Shown one piece after another: positions 1-10,380 of a stretch of 64,000 nt of DNA; positions within the stretch are counted from its first letter, which is position 1, and every line of letters begins with the position of its first letter. The DNA comes from Cepaea nemoralis. Its lineage: Eukaryota; Mollusca; Gastropoda; Stylommatophora; Helicidae. The position numbers were made by a program, and so were the translations under genes. The stretch is from positions 18,501 through 82,500 of the forward strand of contig JACEFZ010025789.1 of assembly GCA_014155875.1 (NCBI GenBank), given 5' to 3'. The notes under the pieces were generated by a model. It was given only the letters and a program-made list of their open reading frames with translations, ran no database searches and was not told the DNA's origin.

Positions 1-909
1 TGAATAGCAGGGGAGAGAGCACACATCCCTGTCTCACTCCTGTATTGACTGTGAACATATCTGATATACCTTCCTGTGTTCTTACTGCACTTTGGCTCGA
101 GTGGTACATGGCTATGATGTTTTCTAGCAGTTGCCCTTCTATCCCATAGTCTTCAAGGATGGTCCATAATTTGTATCTGTCTACTCTATCAAAAGCCTTT
201 TCCTGATCTACAAACACAATATTCTGCTGGTCACTATATTCAATAGTTTTTTCACAAATTTGTCTAAGTGTAAATAATGCATCAGTGCAACTTTTACCTT
301 TCCGAAAACCGAATTGTGCTTTGCTTAACTGTTGTTCAACTATTGGTCTAGCTCTTTGTTCCAAAAGTTTTGCATACATTTTCCCTATATGGCTCAGGAG
401 TGATATACCTCTGTATGTTTCGCACTCTCTCATATTGCCTTTCTTTTTCCATATTGGTAATATTATTGCCTGTTGCCAATGTAGTTTTTGTTTGTCATAT
501 TCTGTGGGACTTTTCTTTCTTCCCATGCTATATTAAAAAGTCTTGTTAGCCATTTAACTCCTGTTTCCCCACAGGCCTGAATAGCTTCTGTGATGATTCC
601 ATCTGGACCTGGTGATTTGTTTTTAGGACTTTTCTGTATAACTGCTTTGACTTCTGCAGGTATGAAATTTGGTTCTTGCTGTCCCTGGCGTTTAGGCACA
701 AAAGTGAGGTTTCCTATGTTATCTGTGGGGTTAAGTAGTTCTTGAAAGTATTCTGCCCACCTTGCTAGTCTTTGTTGTGGATTAAATATTGGCATACCTC
801 TTTTGCTGTTTATGATGGTGGTTGGGTTGTAACATGCATCTCTGTTTCTAATTGTGGTGACACGTTTATAAAATTCTCTTGGGCATGTATACAAATAAAC
901 TGGTTTCAA
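1..909 (-). pseudogene. LINE reverse transcriptase fragment, cut by window edge
   Basis: Remnant of a non-LTR retrotransposon read leftward. Residues at 600-909 include the pre-RT block KSPGPDGI. Further on (bases 300-430) lie YRGISLLSHIGK and AQFGFRKGKSCTDALF, then the RT motif A FVDQEKAFDRV (around 190-225) and the B motif GVRQGCVLSPLLF at 1-50. The window ends before the YADD motif, so the 3' part lies outside. The reading frame breaks near 478-505: a 20-bp insertion after VPQN separates it from WQQAIILPIWKK, and leaving the insertion out would keep the frame open. Seen: RT motifs and the frame break. Known: this order is typical of LINE RTs. Clade not assigned. Confidence 0.85.
478..505. 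repeat. 28-bp segment shared with the 91-bp satellite
   Basis: This stretch is identical to bases 3614-3641 and to the equivalent place in the other units of the 91-bp satellite 3 kb away. It contains the 20-bp insertion (481-498 plus two flanking bases) that breaks the frame of the surrounding LINE RT; the remaining right-hand bases are native LINE sequence. Confidence 0.8.
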
Positions 910-1758
910 GTTGTTATCATATTTAGTTATTTTTCTACAACCACTTGTGACTTGCTTATTAACTTACTCTTGCATATGTGTAAAACCGTATGCCCAATAA
1001 GCCATAAGGCATCCAAAAGGGTCCACTAGTCATAATTACTACTGACTAGTCATTATTGACCATAAATATCTGGCCTCCAGCCGTTAAGCGTTAACTCATA
1101 AACTACATAATTATTAACAGGTCTGACCAGAATTATTCTTCATGTTCCTAATATTTGCAACAGTATAAATTAGTTTTATTTATATTCTTTGCCTATTGTC
1201 AGGTTAAATAAGTGAGTATGTACTACAACTAGAAGTAATTATCTAGACGGTATACAATTTATAAATTTTTAAATAAAAAATCATATGCACATACATGATG
1301 GACTACACAACCTTTTGAAAGATCTAAAGTAAGAAATAATTTAACTCATGGTAGAGCAACTTCTCACAAATGCAGTACCGTGCTGTAGATTTTCTCAGTA
1401 TGATGCAAGTCTTCGAAATGCCACCATTACATGTTTTTTCTTTAAAAATGCCACCCCCTTATGAAGCCCCCTTACAATGCCATCTAATGCGGCCGCCTCT
1501 CTGTATCATAGCATGGCACGGTCCTGCACTAATGAGCATAAAATGTGACTAGGCAGCTGGATAAAAAAATTAATAAATACACAATTTAATGCTTCAACGA
1601 CAGCGTTTTTTTCTTCAAGGAACAAAACAGAACACAATAAACTTCACTGATAATAGAAACATTAAATTTTAACCAAAATGAATATAAAAGTGATGGTGAA
1701 GTAAAATTAAACACTGGGAATGGTGAGAAATGAAAGAATAGTAGTAAGAAGATAAATA
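910..1758. other. AT-rich stretch without recognisable genes
   Basis: No coding signal, RNA gene or clear repeat boundary was seen. Open frames here are short and of biased composition. Confidence 0.5.
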
Positions 1759-2005
1759 CACCCGGGAAGGTTAACCAGGTCAACAAATGCCTGCAGAAGT
1801 CGGATGTGTCAGCTGAAAGGCGCAAATACGGAGCTCTGCTATAAACAGGCACAACACAATTACGTCCGAGTGAGAGTTAAATGTCCCTCGAAACACCCGG
1901 GAAGGTTAACCCAGTCAACAAATGCCCACAGAAGTCGGTTATGTCAGCCTAAAGGCACAGTATCAGAGCTCAGCTGTAAACAGGCACAATGCAATCATGT
2001 CTGAA
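1759..2005. repeat. Diverged tandem duplication, 135-bp period
   Basis: Two copies start with CACCCGGGAAGGTTAACC at 1759 and 1894. Each continues through a GTCAACAAATGCC-like block, an AGAAGTCGG block, a GAGCTC block and TAAACAGGCACAA. They differ by scattered substitutions and small indels, so the duplication is not recent. A short GAA run (about 2032-2056) follows. Confidence 0.8.
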
Positions 2006-2279
2006 AAAGCTCTCCGAATGTATGCAGAAGATGAAGAAGAAGAAGAAGAAGAAGATAAATAGAGACAGGTAGGAAACTAGTAGGTTCAAATAAAGGGTGG
2101 AGATGCCACCATATAATCCATTTTGAAATCCATTAATGTTTGGTAAAACCTGTGAGGCCATTCAATAAACTAGACAAATAAATATTAAATATTGATGGGT
2201 CCCTTAGATAGACAATCACCAAAAGAACAATAATCTACTATGAAGTAATAAACCAACTACCAACAAATACACTAATAAA

Positions 2280-2483
2280 TCATAGCACATCCTGTGTTGC
2301 GTTTCTGCTTACAAATGATTTATGTTTCCTGGTCAAACGCTCACTGGCTAACTCTTCCAATTTCTGCCGCAGCAATGCTTGTTCTATCAGTTGCTTCTCG
2401 GCTGCCTCCAAATGTTTCTTTAGCTGTTTTGCCTTTAGATGCTGGTCAGATCTGTAGTCCACTGACTTGGTATTATAATTCAT
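2280..2483 (-). CDS. Small hypothetical coiled-coil protein (67 aa)
   Basis: The frame from the ATG at 2483 to a TGA at 2280 encodes 67 residues. It is rich in K, E, L, Q and A with a helical heptad-like pattern in the middle (KAKQLKKHLEAAEKQLIEQ, then LLRQKLEELASERLTRK). There is no signal peptide or membrane segment. Its composition is unlike the low-complexity frames nearby, which suggests coding sequence. Just upstream on the minus strand a CTCTACAG could be a splice acceptor, so this could be the coding exon of a gene with a separate 5' UTR exon, or one exon of a larger gene. I do not recognise the family; a short ciliary or cytoskeletal coiled-coil protein is possible but unproven. No known neighbour helps. 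Confidence 0.4.
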   Translation of the reverse strand: MNYNTKSVDYRSDQHLKAKQLKKHLEAAEKQLIEQALLRQKLEELASERLTRKHKSFVSRNATQDVL

Positions 2484-2499
2484 TGTGGACAAAAGATAG

Positions 2500-3129
2500 C
2501 TTCAGATCAACCTGTAGAGTTCAGATGATAGTGTTTAGCTTGACAGTGTTAGAAAACTGGCTCATTAGATATACATAGGAATTAAAAATAATTCACCAAC
2601 CAGCAAATCTAAAACAAAGTTACTACTACTTTCAAAATGTCAGAAAACTGGATAACTTGACATATGCCAAATAAGGAAGGTATCCCATTAGCAGATACCA
2701 CTGTAAGGTTAGACAATTATAAGAATGACATGTATATTATGCCATGACATGTAAGAGGTGAGGTGACTAGTTCCTTTTGTTTCAATATTTCCCATATTTT
2801 ACCAAATCAGAGCAAAGTGATACAAATCTTTGTTGAATGGGTTTTTATGGCATCATTAGGAGAATACCTATGACATAAAAAATGAATGAGGCAGAAAGGC
2901 TCCTTTCACAGCTTTAAAATAAAGAAACTTGTTTTTGGGCACAAGTGGGTCAAGCAGGAAACAAGCTTGAGGGATAAGCAGGATACAACTCAGCGTCTCG
3001 ATATATGGTATGAACGCATGGCAGGAGAAAGACATATGGAGTCATGACCCACGTGGGCCCGTCCCCAGAGAGTATCAGGAAGGTAAAGGGCCGAAACATT
3101 CTGAGAAGGGGGAACGGGCACCGCTTCTG
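2500..3129. other. No gene seen
   Basis: AT-rich, non-repetitive sequence. Nothing here could be assigned to a gene or to one of the repeat families found elsewhere in the window. Confidence 0.4.
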
Positions 3130-3158
3130 ATGATTAGAAACCTTCTTTCATGATTGCT

Positions 3159-3545
3159 CAGACGATAGTTTGTAAAATGGAGTTATACCTCTCCATAACA
3201 CAAAGCCTGGGCTGAGTTGAGAGATCACGTGTTGCCCATGCAGAATGATCCCTCTCTTTGCCTGCCTAGTTTACTCCAGATGAAAGGTAACACCAATATG
3301 CCTGTAACAAGACAAGCTACAGAAGCTGCCGGATTAGCAAAGCAATACACTAACTGTCCGCCTGTTGGAGTTTCCATCCTAGACCAGTTGCTGTCCAAGG
3401 CTAAGGGCCTGGTCTGCCCTGCCATGACATTTAGTCTTTAGGTTGCATTTCCTTGCATTAGGGTAAGGCTTGTTCCCTCCCTAATGCACTCCTCCACCCA
3501 AAGCTGTTGGCACAATGTGGGGTGTCAGGTATGGTGAATGCAAAC
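3159..3545 (-). repeat. Family Z SINE-like repeat with LINE-1 3' end
   Basis: Read on the minus strand this matches 54560-54970 over about 350 bp: a block near AGAAGCTGCC, then GCATGGGCAACAC, then TTATGGAGAGG, ending in CAAACTATCGTCTG (3159-3172). That last motif is the 3' terminus of the LINE-1 family at 23943-23956. A rearranged partial copy lies at 20335-20470. No convincing coding frame. Interpreted as a non-autonomous element using the LINE-1 tail. Confidence 0.6.
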
Positions 3546-3549
3546 ACTG

Positions 3550-4238
3550 TTTGTTATTTCTGTGATAAATCTTCGATATTTTGCTATCCGTGTATGAAGA
3601 TATCATTTAATAAAATGTAGTTTTTGTTTGTCATATTCTGTTTGTTATTTCTGTGATAAATCTTCGATATTTTGCTATCCGTGTATGAAGATATCATTTA
3701 ATAAAATGTAGTTTTTGTTTGTCATATTCTGTTTGTTATTTCTGTGATAAATCTTCGATATTTTGCTATCCGTGTATGAAGATATCATTTAATAAAATGT
3801 AGTTTTTGTTTGTCATATTCTGTTTGTTATTTCTGTGATAAATCTTCGATATTTTGCTATCCGTGTATGAAGATATCATTTAATAAAATGTAGTTTTTGT
3901 TTGTCATATTCTGTTTGTTATTTTTGTGATAAATCTTCGATATTTTGCTATCCGTGTATGAAGATATCATTTAATAAAATGTAGTTTTTGTTTGTCATAT
4001 TCTGTTTGTTATTTCTGTGATAAATCTTCGATATTTTGCTATCCGTGTATGAAGATATCATTTAATAAAATGTAGTTTTTGTTTGTCATATTCTGTTTGT
4101 TATTTCTGTGATAAATCTTCGATATTTTGCTATCCGTGTATGAAGATATCATTTAATAAAATGTAGTTTTTGTTTGTCATATTCTGTTTGTTATGTCTGT
4201 GATAAATCTTCGATATTTTGCTATCCGTGTATGAAGAT
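3550..4238. repeat. 91-bp satellite, about 7.6 near-identical units
   Basis: Units start (TTTGTTATTTCTGTG) at 3550, 3641, 3732, 3823, 3914, 4005, 4096 and 4187, exactly 91 bp apart. Only isolated substitutions separate them (for example in units 5 and 8). The array begins immediately after the family Z repeat and ends in unit 8 at ATGAAGAT. The homogeneity points to recent amplification or conversion. Confidence 0.95.
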
Positions 4239-4510
4239 ACTTATAACAGATTCAGTGCCAAACAAAAGTAGGTTTGGACAAAACAAAAATGGATGGCAGA
4301 AAATGGGAAGTAGGGGTGGGTCACTGTTGACTGAAAAGCTGTTAATATGGTAGCAGACATGTTGAATTAGAAGGCAAAGCAACATTTCAGTGACATAAGC
4401 TAATGGCAGATACGGGAAGTGGCCTAAGATGATTAATCATCCCATGGCACTTAATCAGTTAACTTACGTGAATTTCTGTGTGACACTAATCAATGTTTAC
4501 AATTTAAACT

Positions 4511-5718
4511 GGTACTTTTGCTTTCTTTCACCCCAAACAAAAGGGAATCACAGGGTATGACGTCACATCCAGGGGTTCCCTGTGTTGCGCTGAACATCCA
4601 GGGGTTTCCGTGTGTTGCGCCGTGCCAAATTCTATGCGGCGGTGGTGCGCTATTCTTGCGGTGGCCAGAATCCAACAATGTCCGCAAGAATGGTGTTGAA
4701 CATATCTAGACCAGCGCATTTAGTCTGTCGGTGCCACATGAATTCGCACATGTAGGACTCTAGTAGATGCCTGCGTGTTCCATTCTGCCTCTTGTTTCTC
4801 TCCTTGGCCGTTCTCCACATGCACTAGATACATTGAGTATGTGCACCGGTGGTAGGGTCCACAAAGTTGTAGGAGTGGTTTACTGTGAGATGCGTCAATT
4901 CGGGAATACTTCCAATTCCGTCGTACGCACGCCAGAGGTCGGAGACTACAGTTGTGCCAGGCCGAATGTGTGTCCTGATCAGCGGCAGAAGCGTTGCTGC
5001 TGTTCTGTCTGGAACACAGAACATGAAGCAGTCGGCTGTTTCACGACAGATGCCACCAAATACCCACTGTTGTGGCAACACTCGTCCGACATGATGTTTG
5101 TGCCATGTAAATAGGCTCTCATCTATCTCGACAGTGGTATTTGGTCCTCCGATTACTACCGGATTGACTAACAGTTTGTGGGCACAAACCTCTCATAGGT
5201 AATTACTCCAGTCAACAGTTGCTCTCGGCGACATCCCCAACTGTAACTGGCAAAATGAAATGCTTGTCAACTCTTGAGACCAGCAGTATATGAAAAGAAT
5301 GATCTGTCTGTACGGGAGACAGAGCCTTGCAGCCATGTGCCTTGTCTCAGCGGGATGCCCTGCCTACATGATAAATGTCGGCATCTCCATCTGTCCTGAC
5401 GCTCAGTCAGCGATAGCACCATGACATGATTATGAGAACAGCGTATTGCAGAATGTAAGATGCCATGATGCTGCAGAAAAGCCACGCTACTCTGCTTGTC
5501 GTGGACAGCTGCTGCCAGTTCCAGAAAAATGATGAGACAGACACTCACACAGAAACGGTTGCCAAAGCCAAAGAAACACTGTGGTGTGGGGCAATTGAAA
5601 CGCACTGACATGCACTCCAGCCGAACACAGAGGAGATCACCGTCAGCGCTAAATATAGCTGGTGACTCTAAATATAGCTCGCAAAGTTTGTTTGAGATGA
5701 AAGAAAGCAAAAGTACCT
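4511..5718 (-). mobile_element. Merlin-type DNA transposon with intact ends
   Basis: Terminal inverted repeats start GGTACTTTTGCTTTCTTTCA on the left (4511) and appear as the reverse complement on the right (ending 5718). The element is flanked by a perfect 8-bp duplication, TTTAAACT, at 4503-4510 and 5719-5726. Merlin elements (IS1016/IS1595-related) are known for 8-9 bp duplications. The transposase inside is on the minus strand and defective. Confidence 0.9.
4640..5400 (-). pseudogene. Merlin (ISXO2/IS1595-like) transposase, inactivated
   Basis: DDE transposase of the Merlin superfamily. On the minus strand one frame has a helical N-terminal part (SPRATVDWSNYL near 5200) followed by VEIDESLF (first catalytic D), LPQQWVFGGICRET, VPDRTAATLLPLI, SDLWRAY (second D) and LTHLTVNHSYNFVDPTTGAHTQ. 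The next expected block is I-E-x-x-W, but the codon for the third acidic residue reads TAG (reverse complement near 4827). The frame beyond the stop still has family sequence (CGTRRHLLESYMCEF-like) to about 4640. The N-terminal part also contains frame breaks. The catalytic E is therefore lost together with everything downstream. Seen: motifs and stop; known: DDE arrangement in this family. Confidence 0.85.
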
Positions 5719-5759
5719 TTAAACTTAATCAAACCACTTTTTTAACCACACTCCACAGA

Positions 5760-6000
5760 GGAGCGGCTGGCCGAGTGGCTAGAATGCCAGATTCTCCTTC
5801 GGGAGACAAGGGTTTGAATCGTTGGTAAGGTGTGGATTCTTTTATGTCGGGGGGGGGGGGGGGGAATCCTAACCTGCACATCTCACGGCGACTGCACTGG
5901 CCAGGCGGCCTCAATTCTTCAGGCTCAATAACAGGACAGGGACAGGAGACACCTCCCCCACCCTGCTGTACACCGCAAGGTACTAACTACTATATACAGT
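5760..6000 (+). repeat. tRNA-derived SINE head and body
   Basis: TGGCCGAGTGG (5769-5779) fits a pol III A box and GGTTTGAATC (about 5810-5819) a B box, separated by a short CTCCTTCGGGAG arm as in a Leu/Ser-type tRNA. The cloverleaf is incomplete and a G-run and unrelated sequence follow, so this is a SINE rather than a tRNA gene. Confidence 0.55.
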
Positions 6001-6271
6001 AAACGGCATGACTCCACGGTAAATATCATGAAAATAAAACCAAATACTAATAATGCTAAATGTACCTTGTCATTCTGAACAATTATTTTAAAGATATATA
6101 GTGTATGTACACAAACAGTCGGAGAGAATAGGTTTCGCTATCTGACAACAGATCCGCCATTTGTAAACAACTTCTCACACAGTAACAACAATGCTATGTG
6201 GGAATCGATACCGGAACGGATATCGTATCGTTGGAAGTCGGTTTCTTCAGTTCAGTTCAGTCTGTCTAGTT

Positions 6272-6673
6272 CAGTGGTTCTCAACCTTTTTTGGCCCGTG
6301 CCCCCTCCCCTTTCACCATATTATCAGAACGTCACTCCCCCCCCCTTTCGTATTTCCTACCTAAAAATACCACTCTCGCCCCTATACAGTATACGTAATA
6401 ATGGAAGCTAAATTTAATAGCACATACTAAAACAAGTCTAGACATCCACATAAAACATGATTTGTGGGTCTACTTACTTTATAAATTGAATTTTAGAAGG
6501 GTGAGACGTACAGAACCGTAGAGTATGAAGGCAAAAACAATATCAAGTAATCAGTTCTTGTATTAACGCGATCTTGAAATATTCTTAATCCCCCCCCCCC
6601 CTCACCAACCCCACCCTGGAAACCCTAAAATTCCCCCATGGGAGGGAATTCCCCACCGGTTGAGAACCTACTG
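6272..6673. mobile_element. hAT-type MITE, copy 1
   Basis: Begins CAGTGGTTCTCAACC and ends GGTTGAGAACCTACTG, an inverted-repeat pair of the hAT (Charlie-like) type. It is flanked by a perfect 8-bp duplication GTCTAGTT at 6264-6271 and 6674-6681. About 400 bp, C-rich near both ends, no transposase. It lies inside the LINE-3 3' tail. Closely related to 14772-15201. Confidence 0.92.
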
Positions 6674-6681
6674 GTCTAGTT

Positions 6682-6995
6682 AGTCGACAGATCATCCTCA
6701 TTGTCATTGCACATCGAACCATTCAGTCCATAAGTTCTCGGATCCCCTCCTCAGTACATCTCCGCATCGTGTAGTGGCTCACGACACTAGTTCTGTGTTG
6801 GTTTATTACTATTAATCTTCTTTGGCTTCCTGCGTAGTAGTTCTTGTTTGGCCACAGCCACACCTCTTTTAACTTGCTGTTCTCGCAGTCTGACCATGAA
6901 ATTGGATGTAGTAGTCTGTCAATCATCAGTGCACTACGGACACGTCCGTAGAGTCTGAACTGATTATCAAGCTCTTTGCAGAATATCGGTGTCAT
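6682..6995 (-). pseudogene. LINE-3 3' end fragment
   Basis: The minus frame contains KLKEVWLWPNKN, YAGSQRRLIVINQHRT and a HYTMRRCTEEGIRELMD-like end. The same end occurs at 51047-51425 on the plus strand, there preceded by an RNase H-type HAGVQGNEQADRLAG block. The 3' tail of this copy runs into TTCAG repeats at 6248-6263, separated from it by the MITE at 6272-6673. Degraded end of a non-LTR retrotransposon. Confidence 0.6.
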
Positions 6996-7049
6996 AATAA
7001 TAATAGCTTCGAGGTAAAGACTCTCGGTTCTTCTTTATTTCTCTTGCCT

Positions 7050-7260
7050 CGTGCATTTTCATGCCCGTCGTCATGTGCTTCTGCCAAATGAAAGTAGGTG
7101 TTCATGCCATCTCCTCAGATCTCGGTTCCCGGTGTTCTGGATCAATTCGGTTGATGACATTCTTCCATACCACCGTCCCAGCCCATCCAGCACCATTTCT
7201 CTCGGTCTGCCTCTGCCTCTTCTGTCGTTGATTTTTCCAGTTGTCACGATATTTTCTAAA
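7050..7260 (-). pseudogene. LINE-5 3' end fragment
   Basis: Matches the same minus-strand block at 27740-27910 and 49030-49200 (GTTCATG..., TCTCGGT..., GTGTTCTGGATCAA..., CACCATTTCTCTCGGTC). In those copies the block is the C-terminal coding end of a LINE (GKIEGKRDR-type). Frame breaks; not functional. Confidence 0.55.
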
Positions 7261-7369
7261 TCTCTAATCTACTTACATGAGCAAAGAACGCAGTTTGTAG
7301 CCTTCTTATATTTGTATATTATAAGAATAAAATTTGGTGGAACTGCGGTAAAGCTGTGAAAATGTAAGC

Positions 7370-7691
7370 AATATAAAATGACACAAAGTAGTGCATCTTT
7401 ACATAACAGATTTACGACACATACAGGACGTTGCGGGGATTAGCCTGCTGTATAATTGAGAGTTCATGACACAAGCTGTATATACCTTTGACATGTTTTC
7501 TTAAGTGTCGACTCAGAAACCACTTGTTCTACGGCCTCTATTTTCTTTATCATTTGATATTCAGGATTCACGGGCATACAGTAGTATGACCGGTAAACTG
7601 ATGCTGATGAAGGCTAATCGCCGTAACGTCCTGCATGTGTCGTAATTTTGTTATGTAAAGCTGCACTACTTTGTGTCATTTTATATTGTTT
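7370..7691. repeat. Inverted repeat of about 78-bp arms
   Basis: Arm 7370-7447 is the reverse complement of 7612-7691 with a handful of mismatches. The right arm reads CTGATGAAGGC then GCCGTAACGTCC, reminiscent of the ends of Penelope-like elements and of a decayed hammerhead core. A second inverted pair overlaps it: 7505-7600 against 8040-8140. No clear target duplication was found. Confidence 0.6.
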
Positions 7692-8034
7692 ATATTTGTG
7701 TATAGTGTTTTACCGTTAACATCATCATCAACAACATCATAATCTTCCACTTTTGCTGACAAGCGGCGTGGGAAGACAGTTGATGCTCCAGCACCCGATG
7801 AGTGACACCGGATAGTGTCATTCCATGTGATAGTACAATCTCTTTGATGGTCTCAGTCCATTTTCTATTCGGGCTTCTCAATGCTCTCGTAGATAGATCT
7901 TCTTTGATGTAGCGCCAGTGCTGGTAGTTGATGGTGTTGCATTCTAACGTTACAACAGATGGAAAAGCAAACCAAAGAAACTCGTACAATAATCCAGTCA
8001 AAGGCAGCATTCCATCAGGTGAAGAACAGTTTAT

Positions 8035-8410
8035 GGTTTACCTGTCATACTACCGTATGCCCGTGAATCCTGAATATCAAATGATAAAGAAAATAGAGGC
8101 CGCAGAACAGTGGTTTCTGAGTCGACAGTTCAGAAAACATTTCTAAGGTTGTGTCATGAGCTCTCTATTATACAGCAGTGTAACCTGGGCACTAGAGTCC
8201 AGGAAGAGACAAAACTCAACACCTTGCATGTACGATGTCTATCTACATTATCTCTGCATCTCTTGGAAGGACAGAGTAACTAATGATTACGTGCACTCAC
8301 GTTGGTGAAACGACCATACACATGCTTAGATAGTGCAGAATACGACTGGTTGGTCATTCATACGCATGCCAGATGGACATATCTCAGAAGACATTTGGTA
8401 TAGATCATCA
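8035..8410 (+). pseudogene. LINE RT C-terminal fragment
   Basis: Frames around 8155-8400 resemble the post-RT part of LINEs: LLYSSVTWALESRKR, then ISWKDRVTND, then a RMPDGHISEDI block equivalent to RMDDGRIPKDI of LINE-1. Several frame breaks. The first 100 bp are repeated in inverse orientation at 7505-7600. Confidence 0.55.
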
Positions 8411-9230
8411 TCATCATATGCCATGCCGATAAGCGTTAGCAGTCATATTTCGTCACTTTACACGATCATCAGAGTTGTGGATCAGCTCTGTGGTCTTGTC
8501 TCGACCATGATATGTGGTCTTGTCTCGACCATGATATGTGCTCAAGCCATTCAGATATTTACTTCTTAGCCTTCATCTGGTTTTTTTTTCCCCCCTCAAT
8601 CTTGCCAGCTGTCACCAAGTTCGCCAATATATTTTTTTGAATAACGTGTACAACAATGTTTGACTGTCAAAAAAAAAAAAAATAAATCAAAAACAGTGAA
8701 AAGCTGTAGTATAATTCCTGAATATCAATAGTTGAGAAACACTTGCGACTGTTTAACTAGCATGTATGTATGACACCAAAATATTCTTACAGCATTACTA
8801 AGCTCATTTGGTGTACTGAACGAAAACAGACAATGACATTTTGCCGTCTGGGTTATGGGGTTCGGATAAAGAGCTAGAGTCGAAGATCTATACGCACGTC
8901 TAAGACAATAATCATGATGACTTATGTGGCTTCAGCGAGTCAAATTACGTTAGATTAGTTTAAATTATGAAGGCGGGGTTATGGCAACCTTAAAAAGATT
9001 GTGCAGGTTAAATTGATTTGTCGAAGTCCCGATGTTAAAATTATTTAATGGTGGCGGGGTAATTAAGCCAGCGGTAATTTTTGTTAATCTTTGGTTATCT
9101 AAAAGTCGATTTGTCGTTGCATTCCATGAGCGTGTAACTTAATCTTTGGTATGACTTTTGTGTCTGGCTTTTGGGATCAGTAAGCCTAAATAGAGTTGAC
9201 AAGTTCGAGTCAGTTTTGTTTAAAGTGTTA
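8411..9230. other. No gene seen; a short duplication
   Basis: Contains a tandem copy of GTCTTGTCTCGACCATGATA at about 8492-8540, and a T/C run and an A run near 8580-8685. The 8420-8640 part may be a very diverged LINE-5 tail. Nothing else recognised. Confidence 0.4.
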
Positions 9231-9234
9231 CAGT

Positions 9235-9640
9235 CTGTGACTTAGGGGTAGTGAGAGTACTTTTACAATCCAGACATGCGAGGTTCGAAGTCAGCTCAGG
9301 CAATTTGGGAGCAGATTGCCTGGTGTTGATTTTCACAATGGTATGTCATGGTAGATAAAGAGCATCTGTAACTCAGTGGTTAACACTTGCCTGCCGACCC
9401 TCTGTAACACAATTTAGTTGCATATCCTTCACACGACGTAGCAGTCAACTCCAGCATTTTTGGGCTGTTTGTGATTCCTAGGCAAGTTTACATTCAATAG
9501 TTTGCTATTGCTTTCTGGACGACTATATCTCATACAATTATTTAGAAATCAACGCAAGGTGGTCTGATTCCAAATCACCCACAGCTGTGTTTCTAACGCG
9601 GTATGCGGGATCACGAATTTTATTCGTAACTCCTTCGGCA
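9235..9640 (+). repeat. SINE-like repeats (family S head, then family B)
   Basis: 9235-9300 ends with a B-box-like GAGGTTCGAAGTC. From about 9410 a family B copy follows: CAGTCAACTCCAGCATTTTT, GGCTGTTTGTGATTCCTAGG, then TTCAATAGTTTGCTATTGC, and a GGTATGCGGGAT block. Family B is present at least eight times in this window on both strands. Confidence 0.65.
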
Positions 9641-10084
9641 CAGAGGCGACCCTATAAACGTGTGTTGGAATTCCAATTCGAGGCTAGAGTTTCTTCACTG
9701 ACACGGGCTCCCAAGTTAACCCAGACTAACATTTCTAGTCGACAATTTCCAGGAAAGTAAACGCCACCGGCTTGATATTGGCCACATCACCTAACGAGTG
9801 ACAAGTGGTCTAACAATACTGGATATTACAATATACCAAATACGCCCCATGGCAGGACAAGGAGTGTTTGACTTAATTCACTGTACTAGAATAATGTGTG
9901 TCTATGGTCATTGTGTTTCTGTTCTCGATTCCACACAGTTGGTAACCATTATAAGGGTTTGCGGTAACCATCTTCAACTAGGTGTTGAGGCTAGACCGTT
10001 TTGTTGACAGGCCTGTGAACAGCGCCAACGTGAAAATTAAATATGTCGATTGAGGTAAAAAAAAAAAAGGGGACTAAAATAGAA
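9641..10084. other. No gene seen
   Basis: Unique-looking sequence with only short open frames. No repeat match was noticed within the window. Confidence 0.4.
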
Positions 10085-10380
10085 TAGAATCACTAGTGAA
10101 TCAGGAGGTGAGGAAACAACGTGGGCACTGCATTGAACATTCACTGAGGAAACCTCAGATTAGAATAACTAGAAAGTCCTTTGTCTGGGACCCACATGAA
10201 AAGCCAGATAGAAGAAGACATAAAACACAAGGCGGAGGAATTAGAGACATAAATGAATAATATGGGGAGGATAGAAATTCAATAAACGGAGCTGCATGAG
10301 ATAGGACAAACTAGACAGGTGTGGAGTGAGTTCGTTGAGAGCCTACGCTCCTATGCGAGATGAAGGACAAAGGAATAAGT
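10085..10380 (+). pseudogene. LINE C-terminal remnant
   Basis: Plus-strand frames recall the WDPHEKPDRRRHKTQGG block and a following R-x-x-W-x-E-F-V-x-S-L block found at the C-terminus of many LINE ORF2 proteins. Stops and frame shifts throughout. A related end occurs at about 13995-14060 (WDELVKSLC). Confidence 0.45.

Noticed and set aside
5267..5710. 147-codon minus-strand ORF in the Merlin element
   Set aside because: The transposase-like residues lie in a different frame across 5140-5400; this longer ORF is mostly a shadow frame.
5762..5827. tRNA-Leu/Ser-like gene
   Set aside because: A and B boxes fit, but the acceptor and anticodon stems do not close and unrelated repeat sequence follows; called a SINE head.
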